From the NCBI RefSeq assembly GCF_001294335.1, contig NZ_LGKG01000112.1:1-64000 (forward strand): DNA of 64,000 nucleotides, written 5' to 3'. Of this stretch, positions 42,353-50,966 are shown piece by piece; the stretch's first letter is position 1, and the number at the start of each line of letters is the position of its first letter. Position numbers and translations under genes: made by a program. Source of the DNA: Streptomyces chattanoogensis. Lineage in GTDB: Bacteria; Actinomycetota; Actinomycetes; Streptomycetales; Streptomycetaceae. The notes beneath the pieces are model-generated. The model searched no databases and was not told the origin of the DNA. It saw only the letters and a list, made by a program, of their open reading frames with translations.

Positions 42353-44095
42353 CTACATCCTGGGGATGTTCCGCAGATTGGAGCGGGCCATCTGGAGCAT
42401 CCGGCCGACCCCGCCCTCCAGCACGATCTTCCCGGCCGACAGCGCGAAGCCGGACACCATCTCCGCGCTGATCTTCGGCGGGATCGACAGGGCGTTGGGG
42501 TCGGTGACGACGTCCACCAGTGCCGGGCCGTTGTGCCGGAAGGCGTCGCGCAGGGCGCCGCGCAGCTGTTTGGGCTTCTCGACCCGCACGCCGTGGGCGC
42601 CAGCCGCGCGGGCGAGGGCCGCGAAGTCCGGATTGCGGTTGGTGGTGCCGTAGGAAGGCAGGCCGGAGACCAGCATCTCCAGCTCCACCATGCCCAGGGA
42701 GGAGTTGTCGAAAAGGACGATCTTCACCGGCAGGTCGTACTGGACCAGGGTGAGGAAGTCGCCCATCAGCATGGCGAATCCGCCGTCGCCCGACATCGAG
42801 ACGACCTGCCGCCGGCGGTCGAGGAACTGTGCGCCGATGGCCTGCGGCAGCGCGTTCGCCATCGAGCCGTGACTGAACGAACCGATCACCCGGCGGCGGC
42901 CGTTGGGGCTGAGATAGCGGGCGGCCCAGACGTTGCACATGCCGGTGTCGACGGTGAAGACCGCGTCGTCGGCCGCCTCCTCGTCCAGGACGGAGGCGAC
43001 GAACTCGGGGTGGATCGGGGTGTGTTTCTCCACCTTGCGCGTGTACGCCTTGACCACGCCTTCCAGCGCATCGGCATGCCTTTTGAGCATCCGGTCCAGG
43101 AACTTGCGGTCGGTCTTTCGCTGCACCTTGGGGATCAGACAGCGCAGCGTCTCGCGGACGTCGCCCCAGACGGCCAGGTCGAGCTTGGTGCGGCGCCCCA
43201 GGTGTTCGGGCCGGACATCGACCTGGACGATCATGACGTCGTCGGGCAGGAAGGCGTTGTACGGGAAGTCCGTGCCGAGCAGGATCAGCAGATCGCACTC
43301 GTGGGTGGCCTCGTAGGCGGCGCCGTAGCCGAGCAGCCCGCTCATGCCGACGTCGTACGGGTTGTCGTACTGGATCCACTCCTTGCCGCGCAGCGCATGC
43401 CCGACCGGCGACTTCACCCGCTCGGCGAACTCCATCACCTCGGCATGGGCGCCCGCCGTGCCGCTGCCGCAGAACAGCGTGACCTTGCCGGCCTCGTCGA
43501 TCATCCGGGCCAGCGTGTCGATCTCGGTGTCCCCGGGGCGTACGGAGGGGCGCGCGGTGACCAGGGCGTGCTCGACGGCGCGCTCCGGGGCCGGCTCGGC
43601 GGCGATGTCGCCGGGGAGGGAGACGACCGAGACCCCGCTCCGCCCGATGGCGTGCTGGATCGCCGTCTGGAGCACCCGGGGCATCTGCCGGGGGTGGGAG
43701 ATCAGCTCGCTGTAATGACTGCATTCGGTGAACAGCCGGTCGGGGTGGGTCTCCTGGAAGTAGGTGGTGCCGATCTCGCTGGACGGGATGTGGGAGGCGA
43801 GGGCGAGCACCGGGGCCATGGAGCGGTGGGCGTCGAAGAGGCCGTTGATCAGGTGCAGGTTCCCGGGACCGCAGGAGCCGGCGCAGGCCGCCAGCTTGCC
43901 GGTGAGCTGCGCTTCCGCCCCGGCGGCGAAGGCGGCCGCCTCCTCGTGCCGGACCTGGATCCAGTCGATCGCGGAGTGCCGGCGGATGGCGTCCACGACG
44001 GGGTTGAGACTGTCACCGACGACTCCGTACAGCCGCCGCACCCCCGCCCGCGCCAGAATGTCCACGAACTGCTCGGCGACGGTCTGTCTGGGCAT
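42353..44095 (-). CDS. Pyruvate oxidase/dehydrogenase-type ThDP enzyme (PoxB-like)
   Basis: The 580-residue protein has the three-domain layout of ThDP enzymes. The N-terminal pyrimidine domain has the catalytic glutamate in QVRHEEAAAFAAGAEA (about residues 46-61). The central Rossmann domain has TLFCGSGTAGAHAEV. The C-terminal ThDP-binding domain has the GDG...N motif (MSGDGGFAMLMGDF to FDNSSLG). It is closest in form to PoxB pyruvate:quinone oxidoreductases, which convert pyruvate to acetate and CO2 at the membrane. The usual membrane-binding C-terminal amphipathic tail may be present (EGGVGRMLQMARSNLR). Other ThDP reactions cannot be excluded. Confidence 0.88.
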   Translation of the reverse strand: MPRQTVAEQFVDILARAGVRRLYGVVGDSLNPVVDAIRRHSAIDWIQVRHEEAAAFAAGAEAQLTGKLAACAGSCGPGNLHLINGLFDAHRSMAPVLALASHIPSSEIGTTYFQETHPDRLFTECSHYSELISHPRQMPRVLQTAIQHAIGRSGVSVVSLPGDIAAEPAPERAVEHALVTARPSVRPGDTEIDTLARMIDEAGKVTLFCGSGTAGAHAEVMEFAERVKSPVGHALRGKEWIQYDNPYDVGMSGLLGYGAAYEATHECDLLILLGTDFPYNAFLPDDVMIVQVDVRPEHLGRRTKLDLAVWGDVRETLRCLIPKVQRKTDRKFLDRMLKRHADALEGVVKAYTRKVEKHTPIHPEFVASVLDEEAADDAVFTVDTGMCNVWAARYLSPNGRRRVIGSFSHGSMANALPQAIGAQFLDRRRQVVSMSGDGGFAMLMGDFLTLVQYDLPVKIVLFDNSSLGMVELEMLVSGLPSYGTTNRNPDFAALARAAGAHGVRVEKPKQLRGALRDAFRHNGPALVDVVTDPNALSIPPKISAEMVSGFALSAGKIVLEGGVGRMLQMARSNLRNIPRM

Positions 44096-44145
44096 GGGTG
44101 GGGCTCCTCCCGACGGTGCTGCGCCTCAGGTGGTTCTCGGCCCGC

Positions 44146-45216
44146 CTACCCGCCCGGCCAGGACTGCCACACCCCCACGGCCGTCCGGTCCCCCGCATGG
44201 CCCGTGCTGCGTGACTGGGCGGCGGACAGAAAGGCGACGAGACCGGGTGGTCCGGCGCCCCACTCGGCGGCCAGCCGGGCGGCGAACCCGGCGTCCTCGC
44301 GCAGCGGTTCCGCCAGGCCCGTACTGCACAGCAGGAGGGTGTCCCCGGCGCGGGCGGCGGCCGGCCGGAAGAGGAACCCGCCGTTTGGCGCGGCGGGCTC
44401 GAGGTCCTGCCAGGAGCCGTCGTGCAACCGGAAGAGGCCGCCGTCGCCGGTGCCGAAGAACACCCGGGTACGGCATTCGGGGTCGGCGGGCAGCAGCAGG
44501 CAGCGGAGGGCGGCCGTGTACTCCTCGGGTGCGGTGCCCCGCTCCGTCGCACGGGCGCGCAGCCTGCCGTAGCTGTGGTCGGTGAGCCGCTGCAGTCCGG
44601 ACCGGAGGGCGTCGCGACGGTCCGTACGGATGTCCTCGGCCAATCGGGTGCAGCTGCGGCCGACCGCCGCGCCGATCCAGGCGCAGGCGTCGCGGGCGGC
44701 GCGCCGGGAGTCCTCGGCGCCGGGCCGGCCGGTCGCCACGGCGGCCAGGATCAGGGTGTCCCGGCCGGTGCCGAAGCGGGCGGTGAGCAGGGCGTCGCGG
44801 CGGGGTTCGCCCTGGTAGCGGGCCAGGTCGCCGCGGAGCGAGGCGGCGCGGAGGGTGAGCGAGCCGTAGGCGGCGCCGTCCAGTTCGGTGTCGGGGACCA
44901 GGGCGTCGAGGGCGGCGGGGTCGGCGGCGGGGAGGGCGACCGGGTCCTGGCCGGGCGGTACGTACAGGGAGGGGGCGGCGGGCGGGGCGGGCTCCCCCCG
45001 TGGGGCCGGCGGGCTCGGGGCCGGCGGTCTTGGGCCTGAGGCGCGCGTCCCGGCCGGGCCCACCGCACGCAGCGCCGAGGCCACCCGGTCGTCGAGGGTG
45101 TCCGCGGCCCCGGACGCCCCGGCGTCCCGCACCGCACCGCCGCCCGCCCCTGCCTCGCCGTACAACCGCCGCCACCACTCGTCCTCATGGCCGCGCCGTG
45201 CCCCCAGATCGGTCAT
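44146..45216 (-). CDS. PP2C-type serine/threonine phosphatase-like protein
   Basis: The 356-residue protein starts with a Pro/Ala-rich region (about residues 60-95) and has a C-terminal domain resembling protein phosphatase 2C: LILAAVATGRPGAEDSRRAA, ALRCLLLPADPECRTRVFFG, FRLHDGSWQDLEP and DTLLLCSTGLAEPLRED. The aspartates for two metals are only partly recognisable (DTLLLCSTG matches the DGLWD region), so catalysis is unsure. Start ATG 45216; it diverges from the small gene at 45332. It lies on the same strand as the ThDP enzyme gene, 50 bases upstream of it. Confidence 0.75.
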   Translation of the reverse strand: MTDLGARRGHEDEWWRRLYGEAGAGGGAVRDAGASGAADTLDDRVASALRAVGPAGTRASGPRPPAPSPPAPRGEPAPPAAPSLYVPPGQDPVALPAADPAALDALVPDTELDGAAYGSLTLRAASLRGDLARYQGEPRRDALLTARFGTGRDTLILAAVATGRPGAEDSRRAARDACAWIGAAVGRSCTRLAEDIRTDRRDALRSGLQRLTDHSYGRLRARATERGTAPEEYTAALRCLLLPADPECRTRVFFGTGDGGLFRLHDGSWQDLEPAAPNGGFLFRPAAARAGDTLLLCSTGLAEPLREDAGFAARLAAEWGAGPPGLVAFLSAAQSRSTGHAGDRTAVGVWQSWPGG

Positions 45217-45331
45217 GGCCCGTATTGTCCCTGGAGGGGTGCCGCGGAAACAGGGCGCGCAGAGGCGTTCCCGCCCGGCCGGCGCCGTCCGCCGGAGGGC
45301 GCGTCCCGGCCCGGTCCGGCAGGCTTGGGCC

Positions 45332-45421
45332 ATGACAGAGCGCAGCACGGGGGTCCCCCCGGCCGAGGTCCCCCGGCTACCGCTGGACGGGGGTCCCCCC
45401 GGCGGGAGAGCCGTCACATGA
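45332..45421 (+). CDS. 29-codon reading frame containing repeats
   Basis: ATG 45332 opens a 29-residue frame (MTERSTGVPPAEVPRLPLDG and a Gly/Pro/Arg tail) whose stop overlaps the DUF456 start as ATGA. It consists mostly of two copies of a palindromic repeat. Coupled translation into the membrane-protein gene is possible; it may not make a stable product. Confidence 0.3.
   Translation: MTERSTGVPPAEVPRLPLDGGPPGGRAVT
45347..45403. repeat. Two copies of a palindromic GGGGGTCCCCCC element
   Basis: ACGGGGGTCCCCCCGGC occurs at 45347-45363 and 45387-45403, exactly 40 bases apart. It is of the same G/C-palindrome type as the element inside the Nudix gene at 5029-5070. Confidence 0.75.
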
Positions 45422-45900
45422 GCGTGTGGCAGCTGGTCGCGGTCGGCCTGGTCATGCTGTTCGGTCTGCTCGGAGTGCTGATTCCGGGCATTCCCGGGCC
45501 GCCGATCGTCTGGGCCGGTGTGCTGTGGTGGGCGATGACCGAGCGGACCGGCGCCGCCTGGACGCTGCTGATCGCCGCCACCGTCCTCCTGCTCCTCAAC
45601 CAGGCCCTCAAATGGCTGCTCCCGGCCCGCAGTCTCCGTGATGCCGGCGCGCCCTACCGCACCCTCTTCCTGGCGGGGACCACGGGCATCGTCGGATTCT
45701 TCGTCGTCCCCGTGATCGGCGGCCCGCTCGGCGCCGTCGGCGGTCTCTACGTCCTCGAGCGCATCCGGCTCGGCAGCCACGGCGACGCCTGGGCCTCCAC
45801 CCGTACGGTCATGCGGGTCATCGGCCTGAGCGTGCTGGTCGAGCTGTTCGCCTGTCTGCTGGTCGTGGGGGCGTGGGCGGGGGTGGTGATGGCGGGCTGA
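45418..45900 (+). CDS. DUF456 small membrane protein
   Basis: The 160-residue protein has four hydrophobic spans (LVAVGLVMLFGLLGVLIPGI, WTLLIAATVLLLLNQALKW, TLFLAGTTGIVGFFVVPVIG, VIGLSVLVELFACLLVVGAW) and the DUF456 pattern IPGIPGPPIVWAGVLWW. The function is unknown. ATG 45418 overlaps the stop of a 29-codon frame. The last 83 bases overlap the 3' end of the convergent Ada/AlkA gene. Confidence 0.88.
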   Translation: MSVWQLVAVGLVMLFGLLGVLIPGIPGPPIVWAGVLWWAMTERTGAAWTLLIAATVLLLLNQALKWLLPARSLRDAGAPYRTLFLAGTTGIVGFFVVPVIGGPLGAVGGLYVLERIRLGSHGDAWASTRTVMRVIGLSVLVELFACLLVVGAWAGVVMAG

Positions 45901-47371
45901 GCGCAGGGACCGCCCCCGGGTCCCCCGGCTCCCGCAGCGCGTCCCCGTCCGTCCGTATCCCGGCCCGCCACAGATGGTGCAGCGCATACGCTCCCCAGGG
46001 CCGCCAGGCATCCGCCGCCCCGGCCGGCCCCAACGCGGCCCCCACATCCGGGTCGCCCATCCCCCGCATCCGGATGTACGCCGCCGCCCGGGGCCCGACG
46101 CCGGGGAGGGCGGCCAGCGTCCGCTCGGCGGCGGCCCGGTCCGCGCCCGCGTCCAGCAGCAGCGTCCCGTCGGCGAGGGCCGTGCACAGCGCCCGTACCG
46201 GGGCCGGGACGTCGGCGCCGGTGAGCTCCGCGGGCGCCGGGAAGAGATGGGTGAGCCCGCCGTCCGCCGTGTCCAGCGGCTTCCCGTAGGCCCGGACCAG
46301 CTCCGCGGCGCGCCCCGGCGGCCCGCCGAGCACCGTCCGTACGGCCAGTTCCTCGGGATCGGCGGCGCCGGGCGAGCGCAGCCCCGGGCGCTCCGCGACC
46401 AGAGGGCCGAGCAGCGGATCGGCGCCCAGCCGCTCCGCGACGGCGTACGGATCCGCATCCAGGTCGAACAGCCGGCGCAGCCGCTGGACGGCCGTGGCCA
46501 GATCCCGGGGATCGCTCAGCCGCAGCCGGCACTCGAGCCAGCCGCCGTCCGTGCCCCGGTCGGCCGGGCACACCAGCCCCGCGGGCGAGATGCGCCGCGA
46601 CCGTGCGCCGCCGCACTCGTCGACCTCGGCGATCGCGGTGCCGTAGGCGAGCCGCAGCGTACGGCGATAGGTGCGGGCGCCGCGGGTACCCCGGATCTCC
46701 TCGACGCCGGGCACCGCCCGTACCTGCAGGAAGTCGAACATCTCGGCCTCGGCGCAGGGGCCCCGGTAGGCCAGCCGCAGCGGGATTCCGCCGGCCGCGT
46801 TGCGTGCCGTGCCCCGGCCCGCCGCGGCCCTCAGCTCGCTGGGCGTGGCGGCGTAGATCTCCCGCATGGTGTCGTTGAACTGCCGGATGCTGGCGAACCC
46901 GGCCGCGAACGCCAGCTCGGTGACCGGCAGCGGGGTGGTCTGCAGCAGCACCCGTGCGGTGTGCGCCCGGCGGGCCCGCGCCAGCGCCACCGGGCCCGCG
47001 CCGAGCTCCGCGGTCAGCTGCCGCTGCACCTGGCGCGGGCTGTACCCCAGCCGCCGCGCCAGCCCGCCGACGCCCTCCCGGTCGACCACCCCGTCCGCGA
47101 TGAAGCGCATGGCGCGGCCGACCAGATCGGCCCGTACGTTCCACTCGGCGGAACCCGGCACGGCGTCCGGCCGGCACCGGCGGCAGGCCCGGAAGCCGGC
47201 GGTCTGGGCGGCGGCGGCCGTGGGGAAGAACCGCACGTTCACCCGCTTGGGAGTGACCGCGGGACAGCTCGGCCGGCAGTAGATACCGGTCGTCACCACC
47301 GCGAAGAAGAACTCCCCGTCGAACCGCGCATCCCGGCTGGACACCGCCTCGTACCGGGCCCCGTCATCCAT
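45818..47371 (-). CDS. Ada regulator domain fused to AlkA 3-methyladenine DNA glycosylase
   Basis: The 517-residue protein joins three parts. The Ada zinc/methyl-acceptor domain has Cys residues in GIYCRPSCPA and FRACRRCRP (about residues 31-70). The AraC helix-turn-helix (about 85-180) has LARRLGYSPRQVQRQL and FAAGFASIRQFNDTMREIYA. The AlkA glycosylase (about 190-500) has the helix-hairpin-helix LPGVGPRAAAYIRMRGMGD and its catalytic aspartate just after. It removes alkylated bases and, when methylated at the N-terminus, likely activates the response to alkylation damage. No O6-methylguanine transferase domain is fused. Start ATG 47371 (GTG 47374 possible). Confidence 0.93.
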   Translation of the reverse strand: MDDGARYEAVSSRDARFDGEFFFAVVTTGIYCRPSCPAVTPKRVNVRFFPTAAAAQTAGFRACRRCRPDAVPGSAEWNVRADLVGRAMRFIADGVVDREGVGGLARRLGYSPRQVQRQLTAELGAGPVALARARRAHTARVLLQTTPLPVTELAFAAGFASIRQFNDTMREIYAATPSELRAAAGRGTARNAAGGIPLRLAYRGPCAEAEMFDFLQVRAVPGVEEIRGTRGARTYRRTLRLAYGTAIAEVDECGGARSRRISPAGLVCPADRGTDGGWLECRLRLSDPRDLATAVQRLRRLFDLDADPYAVAERLGADPLLGPLVAERPGLRSPGAADPEELAVRTVLGGPPGRAAELVRAYGKPLDTADGGLTHLFPAPAELTGADVPAPVRALCTALADGTLLLDAGADRAAAERTLAALPGVGPRAAAYIRMRGMGDPDVGAALGPAGAADAWRPWGAYALHHLWRAGIRTDGDALREPGDPGAVPALSPPSPPPPTPPRPADRRTARPARSGR

Positions 47372-47480
47372 CACGTCGTTCCTCACGGGCCCAGTGTGCG
47401 CCGCCCGCAGCCCCGTCACTGGCGGGATCCGGACACGGCGCTGGGAGCCTGCCGGGGGCGCGCCCCCGGCAGGCCCGCCG

Positions 47481-48608
47481 CTACCTCCCCGTCCCCCTCT
47501 TCCGTTCCATCATGTGGCGCCCCAGCGCCTGCTTCTGCTTCCAGTCCCGCCGGAGCTCCGCCCGCAGCCGGGCGTCCGTCTTCGCCACGATGTGCAGGTT
47601 CTCGCGCTGCAGCTTGCGGTAGCTCTCCAGCCGGCGCTCGGCCAGCTGCCCGCTCGCGACGGCCTCCAGCACCGCGCACCCCGGCTCCGTCTCATGGGCG
47701 CAGTCATGAAAGCGGCAGTCCCCGGCCAGCGTCTCCACATCGGAGAAGGTCCGCGCCAGCCCGGCCTCCGCGTCCCACATCCCGACGCCCCGCAGCCCGG
47801 GTGTGTCGATCAGCACCCCGCCAGCGGGCAGCGCCAGCAGATCCCGCGTGGTGGTGGTGTGCCGCCCCTTGCCGTCCCGGTCGCGAATGGCCTGGACGTC
47901 CTGGACGTCCTCCCCCACCAGGGCGTTGGCCAGCGTGGACTTCCCCGCCCCGGACTGCCCCAGCAACGCCGACGTCCCCCCGGCCAGCACCGCGCCCAGC
48001 ACGTCGACGCCCTCCCCGGCCTCCGCACTGACCGCCAGCACCTGCACCCCGGGAGCCACGGTCTCCGCATCGGCGACCAGATGCGCCAGCCCGGCCGGAT
48101 CCGGGACCAGATCGGCCTTGGTCAGCGCCACCAGGGGCTGTGCGCCGCTCTCCCAGGCGAGCGACACGAACCGCTCGATGCGCCCCAGGTCGAGCGCATC
48201 CGCGAGCGACACCGCGATCACTGCGTGATCGACGTTCGCGGCGAGGATCTGCCCTTCGGACCGCTTGGACGAGGCGGACCGCAAGAACGCCGTACGGCGC
48301 GGCAGCAACGCCCTTACGACGCCGTCGACATGGCCGCCGGTGCGCCCGTTCGCCAGGTCGATCACGGCCCAGTCGCCGGTGCACGGCACCCGCATCGGGT
48401 CACTGGTCGCCACGAGTGCGGTGTCCGCCAGAACGGTACGGATGCCGTCGCCGTCGGGCACGACGGCATCCACCCGCCCGCGGTCGACGCGGACGACGCG
48501 GCCGGGCACGAACCCCCGCCCGGCGAAGGGGGTGAAGCTCTCCGCGAACCCGTCGTCCCAGCCATAGGCGGTCAGCGGATGCGCAGCGGAAAGATCGAGG
48601 TCGAACAA
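47481..48608 (-). CDS. rsgA: Ribosome small subunit-dependent GTPase RsgA
   Basis: The 375-residue GTPase helps the last steps of 30S assembly. It has the N-terminal OB fold (RGFVPGRVVRVDRGRVDAVV), a circularly permuted GTPase domain (LTKAD, then GQSGAGKSTLANAL near residue 217, and DTPGLRG), and a C-terminal zinc domain (CRFHDCAHETEPGC). A TTG at 48608 is the only reasonable start. It is preceded by a weak site (GAAGGG), a hairpin at 48643-48659 and a 23-codon reading frame at 48680-48751. This suggests translational or attenuation control. No aroA gene adjoins it, although streptomycete rsgA genes are often next to aroA. Confidence 0.92.
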   Translation of the reverse strand: MFDLDLSAAHPLTAYGWDDGFAESFTPFAGRGFVPGRVVRVDRGRVDAVVPDGDGIRTVLADTALVATSDPMRVPCTGDWAVIDLANGRTGGHVDGVVRALLPRRTAFLRSASSKRSEGQILAANVDHAVIAVSLADALDLGRIERFVSLAWESGAQPLVALTKADLVPDPAGLAHLVADAETVAPGVQVLAVSAEAGEGVDVLGAVLAGGTSALLGQSGAGKSTLANALVGEDVQDVQAIRDRDGKGRHTTTTRDLLALPAGGVLIDTPGLRGVGMWDAEAGLARTFSDVETLAGDCRFHDCAHETEPGCAVLEAVASGQLAERRLESYRKLQRENLHIVAKTDARLRAELRRDWKQKQALGRHMMERKRGTGR

Positions 48609-48642
48609 CGGGATGACCCTTCAGGATGAAGCGGTCCCGGCT

Positions 48643-48659
48643 CCGCGCTCAACGCGCGG
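48643..48659 (-). promoter_or_regulatory. Hairpin between leader peptide and rsgA
   Basis: CCGCGC (48643-48648) pairs with GCGCGG (48654-48659) over a 5-base loop, in the 71-base space between the stop of the small reading frame and the rsgA start. It could be part of an attenuator. A shorter stem (CGGGC...GCCCG) falls inside the small frame. Confidence 0.4.
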
Positions 48660-48679
48660 GAGAGAGAAAAGGTGTGGAG

Positions 48680-48751
48680 TCAGCCGGAGACCACAGAGGT
48701 GAAATTGATGATCTTCTGGATGCGGGCAACGCCCGTGGCAACGACAGTCAT
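48680..48751 (-). CDS. Putative 23-residue leader peptide upstream of rsgA
   Basis: ATG 48751 follows GGGAGGTGAG by five bases, among the best ribosome-binding sites in the window, yet opens only 23 codons: MTVVATGVARIQ, then KIINFTSVVSG, stop TGA 48680-48682. The peptide is amphipathic with two positive charges. It ends 71 bases before the TTG start of rsgA on the same strand. A leader peptide controlling rsgA by ribosome stalling or coupling is inference; a free membrane-active or signal peptide is the alternative. I do not recognise a family. Confidence 0.55.
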   Translation of the reverse strand: MTVVATGVARIQKIINFTSVVSG

Positions 48752-48995
48752 CAGTACTCACCTCCCGGTTTCTCCACGGCTGGGGACGGCGGCCGCAAGC
48801 CGCCATCCGGAACGTCGCCGAGCGTAGAACAGCCCCGCTCCACGGCGCCAACCCTTTTTCCCGGCACCCGTGGGGCCCCGCGTCCGGCACCCCGTCGCCG
48901 ATCATGAACCATTTGCCGGCTCGTCCCGTATACCCGATTGAAGCTGCCGAACGGGCCCGGGGCACACCGCCGAACATTCCCGGTGAGGAGGTCTG

Positions 48996-49415
48996 ATGTC
49001 TTCCCGTTCCGCTGCCGTGTCGCTGGCAGGGATCGGCGCCTGCTGCGCCCTGCTCAGTGCCGTTGTCCACCTCGTGATCGCCCCCGAGCACCTTGAGGAG
49101 ACGTTGTACATAGGAATCCTGTTCATCATCGGCAGCGTGGCGCTTCTCCTCGCTGCCGCCGGGCTGGTGCTGCGGAACTCCGCAGCGGCATGGTGGCTCG
49201 GCGCGCTGGTCAGCGGCGGCATGATTCTCGGCTTCGCCCTGTCGCGCACCGTCGGACTGCCCGGCTACCACGAAACGGACTGGGACCCCCCGTACGGAAT
49301 GCTGTCCCTCGTCGCCGAGGCCCTGTTCCTGGCCGCCTTCTTCGCCTGGTACGTCACCCGGCCGACGCTTGTCCCCTCGGCTCCGGTCCGCCCCAAGGTG
49401 CCCGCGGGCAGATGA
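48996..49415 (+). CDS. Small membrane protein of unknown function
   Basis: The 139-residue protein has four hydrophobic spans (about 7-29, 38-60, 66-86, 103-122): GIGACCALLSAVVHLVIA, GILFIIGSVALLLAAAGLVL, WWLGALVSGGMILGFAL, LVAEALFLAAFFAWYV. ATG 48996 follows GGTGAGGAGG. The stop overlaps ATG 49412 of the sigma-factor frame (ATGA), so this gene probably leads the ECF sigma/anti-sigma operon. Small membrane proteins of this form often accompany redox or metal-stress loci (inference). Confidence 0.75.
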   Translation: MSSRSAAVSLAGIGACCALLSAVVHLVIAPEHLEETLYIGILFIIGSVALLLAAAGLVLRNSAAAWWLGALVSGGMILGFALSRTVGLPGYHETDWDPPYGMLSLVAEALFLAAFFAWYVTRPTLVPSAPVRPKVPAGR

Positions 49416-49498
49416 CGGCGCCGCAGGAGGTCCTCCGGCGCGGCGCGGGGGCCGAGCCGCCCCGGCCCATGGATACGGCGGCGAAAGCGGGAGAAAAT

Positions 49499-50146
49499 GT
49501 GAGGGTGATCTTCCGTGGCCGCCAGGCAATCCGCAGGCCGGGGCGGACCGTATATCCGGGTATGCAGAGGTTCCGGTTCCCGGTCGGCCGTCTCCCGGAC
49601 GAGGCACTGCTGGCCGGGCTGGCGACGGGTGATCCCGAGCTCGCGGCCACCTTCGTGCGGAGGTTCCAGCACACGGTCTTCGGCGTCGCCCTCGCCGTGC
49701 TCGGCGATCCCCAGCTCGCCGAGGATGTCGCGCAGCAGACGTTCGAGCGTGCGTGGCGGCATGCGCAGATGTACGACTCGAGGCGCGGATCGGTGACGAC
49801 GTGGCTGACGGCCATCGCGCACAACCTCGCCATCGATGTCGTCCGCGCGCGCCGGCCGCAGCCGGTGGCCCCCGAAGATCTCGACACACTCCTCGACGTC
49901 GTGACCGACACCCCCGAACAGCTGGCCCTGGCCGACGAGGCGTCGTCGGCCCTGCGTGCCGCCGTGGCGCGGCTGCCGCGCGAACAGGGCCGGGCTCTGG
50001 TGATGGCGGGCATCTACGGGATGACGGCCCAGCAGATCGCCACCATGGAGCAGATCCCGCTGGGCACGGCCAAGACGCGGATCAGGACCGCGATGGGGAA
50101 ACTGCGGTCCACGCTCACGTCTCCGAAGCGAGGCGACCATGGATAA
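49499..50146 (+). CDS. ECF (sigma-70 family) RNA polymerase sigma factor
   Basis: The 215-residue sigma factor has region 2 (FVRRFQHTVFGVALAVLG, DVAQQTFERAWRHAQMYD) and region 4 (LPREQGRALVMAGIYGMTAQ, QIPLGTAKTRIRTAMGKL). GTG 49499 is preferred (GGGAG five bases upstream); ATG 49412, overlapping the upstream stop, and ATG 49562 are alternatives. It overlaps the anti-sigma gene by eight bases (start 50139, stop 50144-50146), the usual sign of a cognate pair. The promoters it recognises are not known. Confidence 0.92.
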   Translation: MRVIFRGRQAIRRPGRTVYPGMQRFRFPVGRLPDEALLAGLATGDPELAATFVRRFQHTVFGVALAVLGDPQLAEDVAQQTFERAWRHAQMYDSRRGSVTTWLTAIAHNLAIDVVRARRPQPVAPEDLDTLLDVVTDTPEQLALADEASSALRAAVARLPREQGRALVMAGIYGMTAQQIATMEQIPLGTAKTRIRTAMGKLRSTLTSPKRGDHG

Positions 50147-50885
50147 CGACGTGATCTGCGAACAGCTGCGGGAGATCGGCGCCGAGCTGGCGCTGGGCGT
50201 GCTCCCGGGCCGTCAGCGGGCCGAGGCGGTGCGGCATCTGGACCGTTGCGCGGACTGCCGGGAGTACGTCGAGCAGCTGACCCTCGTCGGCGACGGACTG
50301 CTGGGTCTGCTGCCGGGCAGCGAGCCGCCGGCCGGGTTCGAGACCCGGGTGGCGCGGCGGCTGCAGCATGCGGCGGCGCAGGACGACCGCGGTCGTCTGC
50401 GCGGCCGGGGGTCCCTCCCCCGCAGAGGCTTCCGCAGCCGTGTCCGGCTGCGGGTCGCGGCCGCCGCGGCCACCCTCGCGCTGGCCTTCGGGTTCGGCGG
50501 CTGGGCCGTCGGCACGGTCCTGAGCAATGAGGCGGCCGCCCCGTCCCGTCCCGTCGAGGCGGGGGCCGGCATGCTGCATGCGCAGCTGGCCGGGGTCGGG
50601 CACGAGCGGGGCCCGGTCGGTGAGATCTACGTCCATCCCGGGCCGCCGGCCTGGGTGTACATGTCCGTCGACCTCGCGGACGCCGGAATCGCCTACGGCG
50701 GCAAGGCATCCTGTGTGCTGGTACGCAAGGACGGCACGTCCGTGCGCATCGGCGCCTTCACCCTGCACGGCGGCTACGGCTACTGGGGTGCCCCGTCCTC
50801 CGTCGACCCGTCCCAGCTCTCCGGAGTGCGCCTCATCGCCGCCGACGGGACGGTGCTCGCCACCGCGCGCTTCGGGGCGCGGTAG
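50139..50885 (+). CDS. Zinc-type anti-sigma factor
   Basis: The 248-residue membrane protein has the ZAS zinc motif His33-x3-Cys37-x2-Cys40 (RHLDRCADC), an exposed linker with helix MAQDDRGR-like charged residues, a single membrane span (about 105-128: VAAAAATLALAFGFGGWAVG), and an extracytoplasmic domain of about 115 residues. It holds the ECF sigma factor until a signal releases it. The gene overlaps the sigma gene and is cotranscribed. The outer domain resembles those of SigC/SigK-type anti-sigma factors that sense stress. Confidence 0.9.
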   Translation: MDNDVICEQLREIGAELALGVLPGRQRAEAVRHLDRCADCREYVEQLTLVGDGLLGLLPGSEPPAGFETRVARRLQHAAAQDDRGRLRGRGSLPRRGFRSRVRLRVAAAAATLALAFGFGGWAVGTVLSNEAAAPSRPVEAGAGMLHAQLAGVGHERGPVGEIYVHPGPPAWVYMSVDLADAGIAYGGKASCVLVRKDGTSVRIGAFTLHGGYGYWGAPSSVDPSQLSGVRLIAADGTVLATARFGAR

Positions 50886-50910
50886 CCCCGTGGTGAACCG
50901 CCGCCCCTCG

Positions 50911-50932
50911 AATTCCTAGGCCGCTTAGGATT
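50911..50932. promoter_or_regulatory. Inverted repeat upstream of the BlaI-type repressor
   Basis: ATTCCTA (50912-50918) and TAGGATT (50926-50932) form an inverted repeat with one mismatch, 35 bases before the repressor start. It is a candidate autoregulatory operator; BlaI/CopY proteins bind such AT-rich dyads. Confidence 0.45.
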
Positions 50933-50966
50933 GCGGTGCCGCACCGAGAGGCCAGAGGGAGGGCTC

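Noticed and set aside
48626..48907. A 93-codon rightward frame over the rsgA leader
   Set aside because: It has no ribosome-binding site, poor codon bias, and lies antisense to the small frame with the strong site.
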